Positions 1-11,818 of a DNA stretch of 64,000 bases are shown here, one piece after another; the stretch's first letter is position 1, and each line of letters starts with the position of its first letter. The DNA is taken from contig NC_052666.1 of the NCBI RefSeq assembly GCF_016802725.1, positions 811,001-875,000 of the forward strand. Reading direction: 5' to 3'. The notes beneath the pieces are model-generated. The model was not told the origin of the DNA and searched no databases. It was given only the letters and a program-made list of their open reading frames with translations. Made by a program: the position numbers and the translations under genes. This stretch comes from Solenopsis invicta (Eukaryota > Arthropoda > Insecta > Hymenoptera > Formicidae).

Positions 1-83
1 ATTTCATTTTTTAATCATTATTATTATATTTTATTCTTTTTTATTATATTTAATTAAATATAATTATATATGACACATTATTT

Positions 84-898
84 TAAAATCTATATTAAAA
101 GAGATAATGTTCAGTTAAAGAAATTTTTATTCTTAAAACACAAAGTGTCATAATACCATGTAAAATTCACCAATTAATAAAATAATCTTCAAACTCGCGA
201 TCAATTTCATTCTTAATATCTTTTATTTATCAATCTGTATCTTTTCCACTTTCTTTAATTCCTTTTTACTTTTTATTTTTTTTTTCTATTTTCACTCTCA
301 CAATGCTTCCTTCTTTTTTCTTTCATTATTTCTCACCTCTTCGTAACATCTTCCTTCATTGCACGCTTTTTAAAATCTTTACTAAAAGAGATAATGTTCG
401 ATTAAAGAAATTTTCATTTCTATAACACAAAATCTCAAAATATGATATAATATTTACCCATTATTAAAAAAAAATCTTCAAACTCGTGTTCAACTGCATT
501 TTTAATTTTTTCCATCTTTTATTTAAAAATCTGTACTTTCTCCGCTTTTTTTAATTTCTTTCTCCTGTCTATTTTTTTATTTATTTTACACTCTCACGAT
601 TCTTCCTCCTTTCTTCTTACATTATTTCATTCCTTTTTGTTTCTCTACTTTCATTGCACATTTTTTTTAAATCTTTACTAAAAGAAATAATTTTCGATTA
701 AATAAGTTTTCATTTTTATAACACAAAATCTGAAAATGTGATATGATATGATATTTACCAATTATTAAAAATAACCTTTAAATCCATGTTCAATTGCACT
801 TGTAATTTCTTTTATACTTCATTTAGAAATGTTTACTTTCTCCGTCTTCTTTATTTCTTTTTTTCCCTTTTATTTTATTCCTATTTTATGGTCCTTCA

Positions 899-947
<49 letters not shown>

Positions 948-1010
948 ATTTTTGACTTTGGTCTCCTTCCTTGCCCCCGTTCTTCTTTCTTTCCTTCTAT
1001 CCGTATATTA
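84..1010. repeat. Diverged tandem repeat, about 3 copies of a roughly 295-bp AT-rich unit
   Basis: The phrase TAAAATCTnTAnTAAAAGA followed by GATAATGTTC recurs near 84, 371 and 668, and a decayed fourth start is near 1007. Each copy is followed by the same order of AT-rich and pyrimidine-rich blocks. Copies differ at many bases, so the repeat is old. A (CT)n run at 902-946 lies in the third copy. No coding potential. Confidence 0.7.
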
Positions 1011-2389
1011 AAATCTTTCTTTCACCTTTCATTTCTCTGACCATTTCTTGTAAATAAAATGTAACACAAAGTATTCACGTACTTGGTTCTCTATACTAAA
1101 AGATATGGTTTCTATTTTGACTCAAGAATCTACAATTGCATTTTGCAGATTCTACTAGACCCACTTTTTCTTTCTTTTGATTAGTAAATGCATAATCTGA
1201 GATGATTCTTAAAAAGACACCTAATATATTTTTATTATTTTTATTATTTATCTTCAACTTTATTAAAAGTCTTTAAACTGAAATTGTTATAGTTATTTAT
1301 GTAGTATTGCTTGTTAATGTTGGGACTTATTGTGTTGAAATGTACAGAGTCCATTAAATGATAACCATATCTCAATCATTCAAAATATACCCTTTAAAAG
1401 ATATTTTATTGAACAATCACGCAAAGAGATTTTATAATTCAAATCTTGCCCATAATTTTCGGATATTTACAAAATTAGTTTGAGTCAATTATAAGCAATT
1501 TACAAATTATATTTCTCTTTTTATATTTTTTACAAGAACATTTTAAATTTTAGATTTACACATATTTTTCTTCTTTTAATATGTAAAACAAATGTAGCAT
1601 AATTATATTTTATCCGTAATATCTGTCTTTGACTTTATGTAACATGTATAATATTTATTATTGAAATACAAGAAATTCCTGGAATCTGCAACTGAAGAGG
1701 CTCTGAGCAACTAAAAAAGCCCTACCAAATCAACGCCGGCATTCGCAAGCAGAAGGACTCGGCAGGAATTCTTACACGCAAAGAGTCTATTGGGTCGTCA
1801 CGTCAAGACGCAGTAAGTAAAACAACGCTTTTCGCCAATCAGGCGTGGCCACTAAAACGCTAGACCAGCAACAGAATCATCAGAATACTTTTGTACATTA
1901 ATTTTAAATTGTAAACATTTCGTTCTGCTTTATTTTTTTAATTAAAGACATAAACAACCAGTCTGGCTATTTTTTAAATTAAAAACATAAACAATCAGTT
2001 AAAGTTTAAGAAATATTCGTTTTATAATTGTAATATATTGGTTTCCTTTTTTGTAAAGATTTGAAGACAAATTTAATTTCTTATAAAAAAGAAAAGAAAA
2101 ACTGTTCGAGTGAGATAATACAAATTAATGATAATTTTTGTAAGTATAAAATCATTATAACAATATTTAATAAAATGTGTTTTCAAATATGTTGTATTTA
2201 ACAATTACACTTTTATATTAATTTAATTTCAAATGTTTAAACTTTAAAAATTACTATATTAACATTTCTAAATGTTACATCAATTGTTTTTTGTTTACTG
2301 GAAATGTATTAAACGAAGAGAATTTAAATAAATAATTTGATAGTTGATTTAAAATATTAATGATTGAATTAAGTAAATGACACACAACT
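1011..2389. other. AT-rich intergenic DNA
   Basis: No ORF or repeat of note. A short GC-richer block at about 1681-1880, some 630 bp upstream of the FPPS pseudogene, stands out by composition. It could be an old promoter, an untranslated exon or a decayed element; nothing in it decides between these. Confidence 0.4.
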
Positions 2390-3330
2390 TTTCGGATGAA
2401 TCAAAATTATGTTATTAATGCAAAATTTTATTTTGATTAGATATAATTGTATATATTGACTGAATCATTGTTGCTTATTGTTAAAGTTTTAGTACGTTAA
2501 TTGTAACGAGAATGGCTAGTTTTACACCTCAAATGATAATGGAGGAGGAATGTCAGTTAATGGCAGTGTGGCCGAATATTATTAGTGATTTGACGGATGC
2601 AGCGAAAAGTGCGCATATAGACGTTAGCAAATGATTGACAAAAGTATAAAGTATAGTTTATTAATACAAATACTAATATACAATAATCATGGATATGATA
2701 TTTTTGCAATATTGCAATATTACAGCAATACTGCAGTAATATTACGTATTGTGCATGGGATCGAATATGTTTATTAATATATAAAAAGTCTATAACCATA
2801 AAATATGAACAAATCATAAATTTAAATGAATGTATAGACTAATGTACTTTTCTATTACACATTTTATTAAACATTTTTATTACAGGTATTGAAATACAAT
2901 GTCCCAGGAGGAAAGAAAATTCGTGCGTTAACATTAATTTATTCATACAAATTATTGGCTCCAAACGAACAACAAACAAAAGAAAAACTTCGTTTGGTAC
3001 GGATTTTAGGGTGATGCATAGAACTGGTACGTAATTTTGTTCTTCTTTTCTTTATGATTACGTTTTATAAATTCAAATAAATTAAACGCAGAATGTGACA
3101 TTTTAATTTATAACGTATTTAAAGACGTGCAGTATAGTGCATAATGAGTGATTTAATTAAAAATATGAAGTTTAAAATTAAATAAATTATTGCGATTATG
3201 GATAATAATGTTGAGACATTTATTGTTACACAGTTACAAGCAGGTGGACTCATGTTAGATGACATTGAAGATAGAGCGCTAATGCGAAGAGGAAAACAAT
3301 GTTGGTACCAACGCAATCATGTTTTTTAAG

Positions 3331-3445
3331 GTCCTTCTTAAAGTTCTTTTGAATTAAATAATACACAGAGTTTTCTAACATCAATGATGGCCTGATGTTA
3401 GAAAACTCTGTGTATTATTTAATTCAAAAGCACTTTAAGAAGGAA
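3331..3445. repeat. Inverted duplication (foldback) inside psi1 exon 3-4
   Basis: Left arm 3331-3383 is the reverse complement of 3393-3445 with one or two mismatches; the loop is 3384-3392. The right arm is the normal FPPS exon, and the left arm replaces about 15 bp found in the array copies. The copies carry a small inverted repeat (CATCA...TGATG) exactly at the loop, which fits template switching by snap-back synthesis. Confidence 0.85.
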
Positions 3446-4143
3446 GATTGTTATGTTCATCTAATAGAAACAGTCCATACGGTGAGTGAAAATATATTAT
3501 CTGTACATAGGGGAGTACCCCAACATTGTTCTTTTCCTTTTGACCGAGCAATTATATATTATGAAAATATTTCCACAGAATATATGGAAAACAATATTAG
3601 GCCAATCTCTGGATATGCTGTCAACCAACTCAGGCAAAAGCCAAATCTGGCCTTATTTACAATGGACCGTTATAAGTCCATTGTCGAGTATAAAACAACA
3701 TATTACACTTTTATTTGGCCCGTAACCTCAGCAATGCACTTAGTAAGTATAACATTTTTGAATTTAAATATTGAAATTTTGAGTTTTTACAAGTTTTGAA
3801 TCGACAAATTCTTTAACTTATTCTTTGAACTTCGAAACAATAATGCTTTGATAATAATAATGTGACACGTTACTTATTCCACAGGCGGGAATAAAAGACC
3901 CTGAAACGTTTGAATGTGCAGAACACATTTTGTTTGAAATAGGGTATTTATTCCAAATACAAGATGACTGTTTGGCTTTCTTTAAAGATTCCAAAACCTT
4001 TGGTAAAGATAATACCGATATACAAGAAGGCAAATGTACGTGGCTCATTGTTGAAGCTCTTCAACGCGCTACTTCAAAACAACGTGAAATTTTAGAAGTA
4101 AGTATCATTTGATAGATATGTTTTTGTCGCTGTTATATTAATA

Positions 4144-4144
<1 letters not shown>

Positions 4145-4189
<45 letters not shown>
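4145..4189. repeat. (CT)n microsatellite in psi1 intron 6
   Basis: A run of CT dinucleotides of about 45 bp. The same intron position carries a (CT)n run in every array unit, for example 20490-20546. Confidence 0.95.
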
Positions 4190-4194
<5 letters not shown>

Positions 4195-4559
4195 ATTAAT
4201 CCTTTTTCTTTTTTCTTATTTTTCCATTCAGGAATGTTATGGAGTTGCGGATCCACAAAAATAAAAAAAGTAGAAGAACTCTTCATTGACCTGGGTTTGC
4301 TCCAGATTTATACCAGTTTTGAAGAAGATTAACAAAACATCATAAAGGCACAGGTAGAGAAAATTTCATGCGGACCTGTAAGCAGTATGCTCTTCTGGTT
4401 ATTAGGGAGAATTTACCGCAGAGCATTATGAAAGCTGGTTTATTGCAACACCGAAATGATATAAGTGTACGTCCATCTTCAAGAAATTTTGTATTAGTTC
4501 TTTTATTAATAATTTGTAATAAATGTCAATTTATTTAAACATATTTTATGATTTGCAGC

Positions 4560-5985
4560 GCATTGTTAAAACTTTTTAATTCGTAACAATATTACTTATT
4601 GTATTAAGTAATTATATCAATGTTATAATAATTTTTTTTTATGTCTAATATTATATCAATACGTTATATTCTTTTATGTCTAATATTACATGCAACAATT
4701 TTTAACATAATATTAAGAATAACATTAAAAATTAAAAATCCTTAAAATAATGTCTTTAATTCCTTGTAACATTATCAAGCGATGCGGTAGCGTCGCGACG
4801 CCAGGTCTAAAAAAAAAGTTTATAAAAATTTGTGACTCCTGCTCTGGCATTGTCGAAGCGCTACTGCAGAAGCTTTATTTCAAGTCATATATAATCATAA
4901 TTAGTTATTAGCATTGATAAAAGATAATTTAAACTATAATATAACATTTTATTTATTATGCGCAATTATAAACCAGGAAAGATAAATACAACATAACGAG
5001 ATACAGCAAAAGGATAACAAATCGTTGCAAAGAAAAGAAAAGAGAACATACATATAACAAACTTCTCTTTTAACTTATAATAAGCATGTAATCATTATTA
5101 TTAGTTCTTTAATTTTATTTTACTTTGCTCAAACGCAGACCGCGTTAACTATTACGCTGAAATTAAAGTTATTTCCCAATCAAGCACAATTTGTAACTGC
5201 TACATGATTTGGGAGTAACAGTTTATATAACAAATATTTTATAACATTTACATGACAGCTACTTCTATCTACTACTATTAAATTAATTTTATTTTGAGAA
5301 ATAGAGCAATATTTATATTATATTTATATTATATTTATATTATATTATTTAATATAATATTTATATTATATTATATTTATATTTAATTGTTTAATAATAT
5401 AATATAATGTCATCCTCTAAATGACGCCGTACAAAATTTCAACAGAACAATATTGAAATTTGATTTGAAAAATGAACTTTGGATGGTAAAACGTGTTGAG
5501 AAATGCAAAGACGTGCGTACAAACAAAATTTTTTTTTTTTGGCGTTTGAAAGATGGTATTATATAATTATATATAACTATATATAATTGTTTGTGACAAA
5601 AAAATTTTGTACTGTGTAATACATAGAAAAGAAGAAAATATTATGGCTCTTGCCATAAATATTTACATACTATTTTGTTTTTTAAATTGTATTATAATAT
5701 AATATTGTAATATCGGCAGTAAAACTTGTTCATTCAAAACATTAAAGTTATTTAGTTGCTAATGAAACGAGAGTGAATTTCTTTCACAACACCTGCCTCT
5801 TAAAGCGAGCCTTTTCTGAAAGTTGTACCAGTCTTCAACCATTGGCACCATACGCTCAGGCTAAGCGAATTTCTCGCCAAACACTGATTTAATAGGAATT
5901 AATATTGCAAAAATTTTTGTAAAAAAAACTTTTTAATGAACATTATCTTGAGATAAAATAGAGCATAAAAAATATATTTAAACGT
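4560..5985. other. AT-rich intergenic DNA
   Basis: Includes the 3' flank of psi1, which recurs inverted at 16256-16520, and TATATT-type simple repeats at 5300-5410. No gene recognised. Confidence 0.4.
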
Positions 5986-6650
5986 ATGAAACCTGAAGTA
6001 AATCCAGATACAATAATGCTGAGACGATCACCGTGCTCTTTTGTCAAAAACGTTTGGGGCAGACTTTACTCTCGCAGGCATATTCGCGCAAAGCTTGGAA
6101 GACTCAGCCAAGTGAAAAGTGTTCGTAAATTTTTGCACGCGAGTTATAAAGACGAAGGAAGAAACTGAAAGGGAGAGACAGTCGATCGCCGGGATACCTC
6201 CACGGCGAAGGTCCCCAAGTGCTAGGAAGCGAGCTCGTTAGAGTCAAAAGTGAGCTTCTTAATATGAATTAGTTTATCACAGCGTTACCGCGGGCCGGTG
6301 GTAATGCCCGAATGAGAGCTTAGGCCTTAGGCCATTCGGGAGGACTACCGTAGAGCGGGCTCCGTATGGGGTCGGCCACGCATCGAGTGCTCACGCTTGT
6401 AAGTAGGCAAGATCCGAGATGGAGTGTGTGTATATATTTATTGTATGTACACGGATATGAGGAGGTGTGCCGTTCCCTTCTCGTGACGAGTTACTTGACA
6501 AGGTCGCGGGGGCCTACCGATGAAATAACGTATTGTTGGCTGGGGGCCCCCGATCGGTCAGTTAGGGTACGTTCGAGGAGAAGTTTTTAGGAGGTAGGCG
6601 ATGTGGGTAGAATCCCAGCGATGTACCCACACCGAATCTTCGTATAGAAG
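5986..6650. other. GC-rich island of unknown identity
   Basis: This block is far richer in G and C than its surroundings and ends next to a foldback. Near its right end GTGGGTA and TACCCAC (about 6603-6630) can pair as a short hairpin. Short ORFs at 5986-6168 and 6366-6590 have no recognisable similarity. It could be the untranslated end of a non-LTR retrotransposon or a decayed gene-derived sequence. Confidence 0.35.
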
Positions 6651-6652
6651 AT

Positions 6653-6767
6653 GTGAGTTTTTTAATTCATCGATTGATCAATCGCATTAAGCGCAAATGC
6701 AAGTTTACAGTTCAAAGTTGCATTTGTGCATAATACGATTGATCAATTGATAAATTAAAAAACTTAC
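6653..6767. repeat. Foldback element with 50-bp arms
   Basis: Arm 6653-6702 pairs with 6718-6767 (reverse complement) with about six mismatches; the loop is about 15 bp. Size and shape fit a small MITE; a hairpin RNA precursor cannot be excluded. Confidence 0.75.
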
Positions 6768-7869
6768 CTACATTAATATTTTAAAAATTATATATCTCTC
6801 ACAACGCTATCAACACAAATTTATTTTTACTAATATTTTCACAAAGCTTAAAAGTAGATTTGACAATGAGTTGTATTGATTTAAACATTGACAAATTATG
6901 CTTACAATAGTAACAAATAAATATATATGGAAAAAAATAAATTTCTATGTTGTAGATTAGGTATCGCTGAAAATAAAATAGACAACACATAAATGTAATA
7001 ACTATTAATATTTATTAAAATCTGACAGAGTACAAAGTAACATCGCCAATATATATCTGAATATATTTTTTAATAATTATAATTACTGACAATAAAAAGA
7101 AAAAAACATCTTTTATAAAATAATATTGAAAACTAAAAATGCTGCTTTCTTTGATATGCAACTAACTTATAATCTAAATAATTTAAGACATTAATTTTTA
7201 AAAATAATAATATATAATATTGTATAAAATATATAATACTGTATAATTAAAAATAAAATTTTCTTTGGCCCCGTTTTATACAATTGAGTCTTAAAATATT
7301 TTCTCTCTTTCAACGCTGAGAATATTTCTTACAACTAAATTATAATATTTATAAAAAAATATTTATCATTAGGCATTCAACATAAAAATAAAAAAAAATA
7401 TACAACACTGTACAAAAATGTATAACGAAAAAATAAAATTTGCTTTGGCCCAATGTTTTACACAGTTGTGTCTTAAAATATTCCCTCTCTTTCAACGTTA
7501 AGAATATTTCGTACAAATTATAATATTTATCAAGAATATTTATCAATGAGCATTTAACATATACATTTAACCAAAAACCTTTTAATTTAATTTAAAAAAG
7601 TGTCCAGAAGTAAATCAATTATAATAACCAAAATCAGAAATCCGGACAAAAAATACAAGAAATACAAAAATATTAAATTCGAAAATGTGTTATGCTCTTT
7701 TAAATTTTATTATTTTTTTAATGTCCAGAACTTAGCGCTTGTGATTGTTTATGATCTTTAATGTATTTAAATATAAAGAACATAATAGCTTTATCAATAA
7801 TTAAAGTATCACAACGATGGATATCACAGAAATTACTATTATAATTTGAAAGAAATATCTCTTTGAATC
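6768..7869. other. AT-rich intergenic DNA
   Basis: Contains an approximate direct duplication (about 7250-7370 and 7430-7560) sharing TTTGGCCC and a CCCTCTCTTTCAACG-type phrase. No gene recognised. Confidence 0.4.
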
Positions 7870-8225
7870 AATTCTAAACGAGATATATGCCCATTTTCAT
7901 CTAAAAAAATGGTATAACCTATTACGTAGATTTTCGAGTAATGCAAGTACCCAATCGCTTGCATACGTCAAAGAGTCATTTTCTCCATCATGTTCTTTAA
8001 AAATTGTAAATAAATGATGTTGACATTGTGTCGAAAACAAATCATCTCGACAATTAGTACAATGTTCGTCTGGCAAACGTAATTTTTTAATAAGATAATC
8101 TGATATATATAAAAGGGCAAAACAGTCTTGAACATTCACTTCGTTAAAATTTTTCCATTCTAAAGTTTGTATTTCAACTTTCTTGAATAGTTCAATTTCT
8201 TCTAGTGGTATATTTTGAGATACAT
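7870..8225 (-). pseudogene. Unassigned coding-like exon or gene fragment
   Basis: An open minus-strand frame of about 100 codons from 8222 to 7897 has ordinary amino-acid composition and two close Cys pairs (a CTNC motif, then a Cys-His-His cluster). No family was recognised. It lies just downstream, on the same strand, of METAP1D and NAA25 fragments, so it may be another piece of the same chimeric tract. No clear acceptor site at its 5' side. Confidence 0.4.
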
Positions 8226-8359
8226 ATAAGACAATTTAATATTTATAGTTATGTAGAAATTTATTTTAAAAGCAAGATATATTTTATCTATAAAAAGGAA
8301 TTAGATAATTTCTATTAGTCATATGCCAATGCGCGTTAATATTGGTAGTAACAAAATAT

Positions 8360-9650
8360 TTTCACTATACCGCAGTGATAAATGTCTGGAGCACCATGAA
8401 AGTAAGTTCCGATACCATGACCCAAAAGTGCAAGTATTACATTCAAATTATGTTTATTTGCTGTCTCTTCTATTACATTACCTAAAAATAAAATAGAAAA
8501 ATTATACAAAATGTTAAAAATGAATGTTATACCATATAACCGAGTTGAGATTTTTAATCATGTACAAATTATTACCAATGTTGCATAAATATTCATTTGG
8601 TTTGCATATTTCAATAGCTGACTTTAAACAAATTCTGTGATTGTTATCAATCGTTTGCCTTCAGAATCTACCTCCCCAACTTGAAACATGGCTGAGCAAT
8701 CGCCGTGATAGTCATTAAGCTAAACCTATAATTTGTAATTATAATTTTAACTAGGAAAAGAATACAATTTTATAGAACGTTTTTCATAAAAGATGAGGCT
8801 ACTCAGTGTTATATCAACATTTGTGTATATCACCTTCTTGCAAAGGCCTATTGTCTGGAATACCATGGCAAGCGATATTGTTAACACTTGAACAAATAGA
8901 CTTAGGAAAATCACGGTAGTTGAGTAGATTGGAATATGCTCCATTGCCAATGATCATATCATGTACTTGTTTGTCGAGAAAATCTGTTGTAATGCCTGGC
9001 TAGCATATGTCAATTTCGTTTTACATTCAAATTTACATAATACTTAATGCATGGATATATCTAAAAGTTATTAATAATATTTGAGGATATATTCTACAAA
9101 GTCAAAAAGATAAAAAAATATATACAAATAAATATCTTAAGGTGTTATTCTTAAAATATTATTTCTTACTTACATATTAATATGTAACCCTAAACAAATT
9201 TACATGGAAAACTTTTAATTTGCGAAACTTGCTAAAAGTTGTACACATCTTTCAGATATTCTCTCTGCATAGAGATTTAGATTCATTATAATTCTCTACA
9301 TTTACAATTGTAATTTAAAACTGATGATTGAGATAACATAAATTTGGACTCTTATATAGACTAATTCATCTTAATTAATGTGTCAACTTGACGCAGAATG
9401 TGGCCAGCAAATTTGCAACTCTGTCTTATACATTCTATTTGATATTCATCTTTGATTTCAGGTATTGTCAGTCCATCTTTGGGTACCATCGATTGGCTGT
9501 AGGATGGCTGTGGTATATACATAGGTACAATAACTTTTTCAGAAACTAGCCAAGGTTGGACTATAGCATATTTTCCAAAAGGATTGTCATTCTGAATATT
9601 AACAAATTTGGGTATTTTTACATCTCCAGCCTAGAACATTTTCCTCCAGT
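8360..9650 (-). pseudogene. METAP1D: Mitochondrial methionine aminopeptidase 1D-like pseudogene
   Basis: The family removes initiator methionine from organellar proteins using two metals held by Asp, His and Glu residues. Recognisable pieces from 5' to 3' on the minus strand: an N-terminal exon (about 9650-9365) with the EIKDEYQIECIRQS region; an exon (about 9000-8800) reading PGITTDFLDKQVHDMI, then SSVNNIACHGIPDNRPLQEG; a piece near 8720 with DYHGDCSAMF, which holds a metal-binding Asp; and an exon near 8485-8360 with GHGIGTYFHGAPDIYHCG, the conserved His region. Breaks: the first exon runs to a stop with its donor lost, there is an extra base after EGDI near 8830, and a stop follows TITEFV near 8640. 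Introns are kept. Family assignment is strong from several motifs in order. Confidence 0.8.
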
Positions 9651-9689
9651 TACATATTCCCGTCCTTCGGCCCATGGATATCTCTTACA

Positions 9690-9985
9690 TTACCTAACCA
9701 AGGCGAACGTATGACATGCATTAAGAGTTCTTCGTTGTATGGATCAGCCTTTGCAGCAGCTTCATACAGCTCACTAACTTTGTCCATTGCGTATGTAAAA
9801 TTAACACAAAAATTGACATAATAGCAATATAATTAATCTGAAATGTGATCTATATATTTTAAAAGACTTACGTTGGTGTATCTCTCTGTACAAAATACTC
9901 ATCGCTTGCAGAGTGGAATTTTCGCAGAGTACCTTCGGGCGCACTCCATAATCCATAATGACCTGGCACTCATTGTCACTTTAAG
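9690..9985 (-). pseudogene. NAA25: NAA25 (NatB auxiliary subunit)-like gene fragment
   Basis: NAA25 is the TPR-type partner of the NatB N-terminal acetyltransferase. Two exon pieces are visible on the minus strand. About 9985-9872 has STLQAMSILYREIHQ followed by an intact GTAAGT donor. About 9800-9690 reads DKVSELYEAAAKADPYNEEL, a TPR-like stretch. The acceptor before the second piece is not evident, and the frame degenerates after about 9720 into sequence leading straight to the METAP1D fragment. Only a small part of a large protein is present. The call rests on recall of family sequence and is moderately sure. Confidence 0.6.
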
Positions 9986-10116
9986 AAAAAATGAAATAGA
10001 TAAATATTTTACTTAATTAAAATAAAATCTTACTTACCTTTTTTCCAATGTCTTATCCTTGTGTGCTCTCTACTTCTTCTGCAAAAAAGAAAAAGTTAGT
10101 TTTAATTAATAAATAA

Positions 10117-10372
10117 CACATCTTCTTGTATTGGATCGGCTTTAATTGAGCTTTATAAATTCGTTGTTACAACAACGATAATCTGAGATGCTTAAATGTA
10201 GTTAAATAAATTATAATTATAACTGTAACAAATATTTAAAATTTTAATTTTTTATATTTGTTGTAATTATAATTTATTTAACTACATCTAAACATCTCAG
10301 CTCATCGTTGCTGTAATGACGAACATATAAAGCTCAACTAGACCAAAGCCGATCCAATACGGAAAATGTGCA
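10117..10372. repeat. Foldback MITE-like element with about 105-bp arms
   Basis: Sequence from about 10117 to 10235 is repeated as its reverse complement to about 10372. Shared blocks include GTATTGGATCGGCTTT at the outside and GTAGTTAAATAAATTATAAT inside. No ORF. Confidence 0.8.
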
Positions 10373-10669
10373 AATATTTTTTTATAAACTCTATTTAAAA
10401 AATATTTGCGAGTATACTTATCTTATATTTCCTCCAAGGTGCCCAAATTTTATTTTGACACCTTGTATACCAACGTTTGACATTTTGCGCTAACCTCCAC
10501 AGCTGCAGTCGTTCTCATCTCTCGTTATAGTTGCGCGTTCAGAAATGCATCCAAAAAAAGTATTGCAACAATAATGCAAGCGACTGTACAAACAAGGGCT
10601 TGCATTATCGAGGGGATGGCGGAGGGGGGCGGGGTGGGGGCGTAGTTCAGGATACGAGAGATGTTATGC

Positions 10670-11722
10670 AGAGACGGGGAACCGGTCTCTTTTTCTCTCT
10701 TTTCCGTATAGTTTTCTATTAATTTAATCAAACAATTTTATATTAACTTATTAGTTTTATATGAATTTTATATTAATTTTATATCAATTCATTAAAATTA
10801 GTTTAATAATTGTTTGGGACAACGTGACGCGTTCTCTCTCTTCCACCCATTGCTTTTTCTACCGGTATAAAGCTAGTACCCCATCATTAAAAAAAAAGTT
10901 GGGAATATGGCACATTTAATGGCTCATTTATTACTAATTTATTGGTCTAGTCCCGAATTTATTTCTCTTACTTATTCGCTGGAAAATAAAATCAAAAGTG
11001 GAGGTAATGATTTAACGTTACGCTCTAGCATTCCCACTCTGGAAAGAAAATATAGAGTACAGTAAACAAAAAAAAACCAAGTACACCATAGAATTTTTTT
11101 ATAATTAATTGCTCTAAAGTACTGCAAAGAAATATTAAAAACAATGATTATTAATGGATTGAATCAATGTACAATGCCAGTGCCAGCGTAACGTACAAAA
11201 GTAAAGTATATGAAATAAATTAATTGCTGTATTGATTTCGATGTCAAGATGTCTCTTGAATTTGTTGCTCTTAAAGTAACTCGATCTAAAATTTGTTTTA
11301 AACTCATGATACAGAAATATTTTAGAAAAATTTTCATTCTTTACTGCCGTTATAAAAAAGGTTACTACCGCAAAAATTACACACAAAAAATGGCAGATTC
11401 TGTGTGTAATTTTTATGTGTAATTTTTTCGGCAGTAATACTTTTTCATAAGGGTGGAATGCTTTTGATTGGCTGAGTTGCCTAACGATCTTTGCCTATAA
11501 TCGCGATAACAAATCTGCTGCTAGAACGAGCACCGAATGAGAAAAGACGGATAGCAAAAGGGAAAACAGGTCTCACTCTCCTTTCCTTTCTCACTCTCTC
11601 TGTGTAGCTCTCACTCTAAGATCTTTTGGATGGTAGGTCCAAGGAAAGGCGCAATACTCACAATAAGACAAGCGGCACTATCGACCACAGAAAGTAGTCA
11701 CCTTCTTCTTACACCTACCTGA
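10670..11722. repeat. Dispersed 1.05-kb repeat, copy A
   Basis: Highly similar to 49265-50323 (copy C), and its left part to 46930-47442 (copy B). A and C both stop at the phrase CTTCTTACACCTACC, a sharp shared end. It contains a TATA-like ACCGGTATAAAG at about 10861 and a hairpin with ATTACACACA and TGTGTGTAAT arms near 11375-11415. No protein-coding capacity; probably a non-autonomous mobile element. Orientation unknown. Confidence 0.8.
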
Positions 11723-11818
11723 GAACCAAGACATGATGTTTTAAAAACCATCCATAGGTAGAGATGGACAATTTTTCGAATAAAGGCTAATGAATAACGA
11801 ATAAAATTTTGAGAAAAA

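Larger units (their letters stand above)
2512..4431 (+). pseudogene. FPPS: Farnesyl diphosphate synthase-like pseudogene psi1, seven exons
   Basis: The family condenses isoprenyl diphosphates to farnesyl diphosphate in the isoprenoid/juvenile-hormone pathway. Exons: 2512-2643, 2886-3026, 3234-3481 (fused exons 3-4), 3579-3742, 3895-4097, 4232-4431, with GT/AG borders. The first Asp-rich motif DDIED and the RRGKQCWY block are present near 3258-3310. The second motif reads DDCLAFF, where typical FPPS has DDYLD. Breaks: TGA for Trp at 2632 (exon 1), TGA for Trp at 3012 (exon 2, where the family has LGWC), a foldback replacing coding sequence at 3331-3392, a 1-bp loss in exon 5, and a 1-bp loss early in exon 7. 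Introns are kept, so it arose by DNA duplication, not retrotransposition. Exon 6 is open, including the Trp codon that the array copies have lost. Assignment to FPPS is firm; inactivity is near certain. Confidence 0.9.

Noticed and set aside
5986..6650. rRNA gene fragment
   Set aside because: GC-rich and structured-looking, but none of the conserved 18S or 28S core sequences I know are present.
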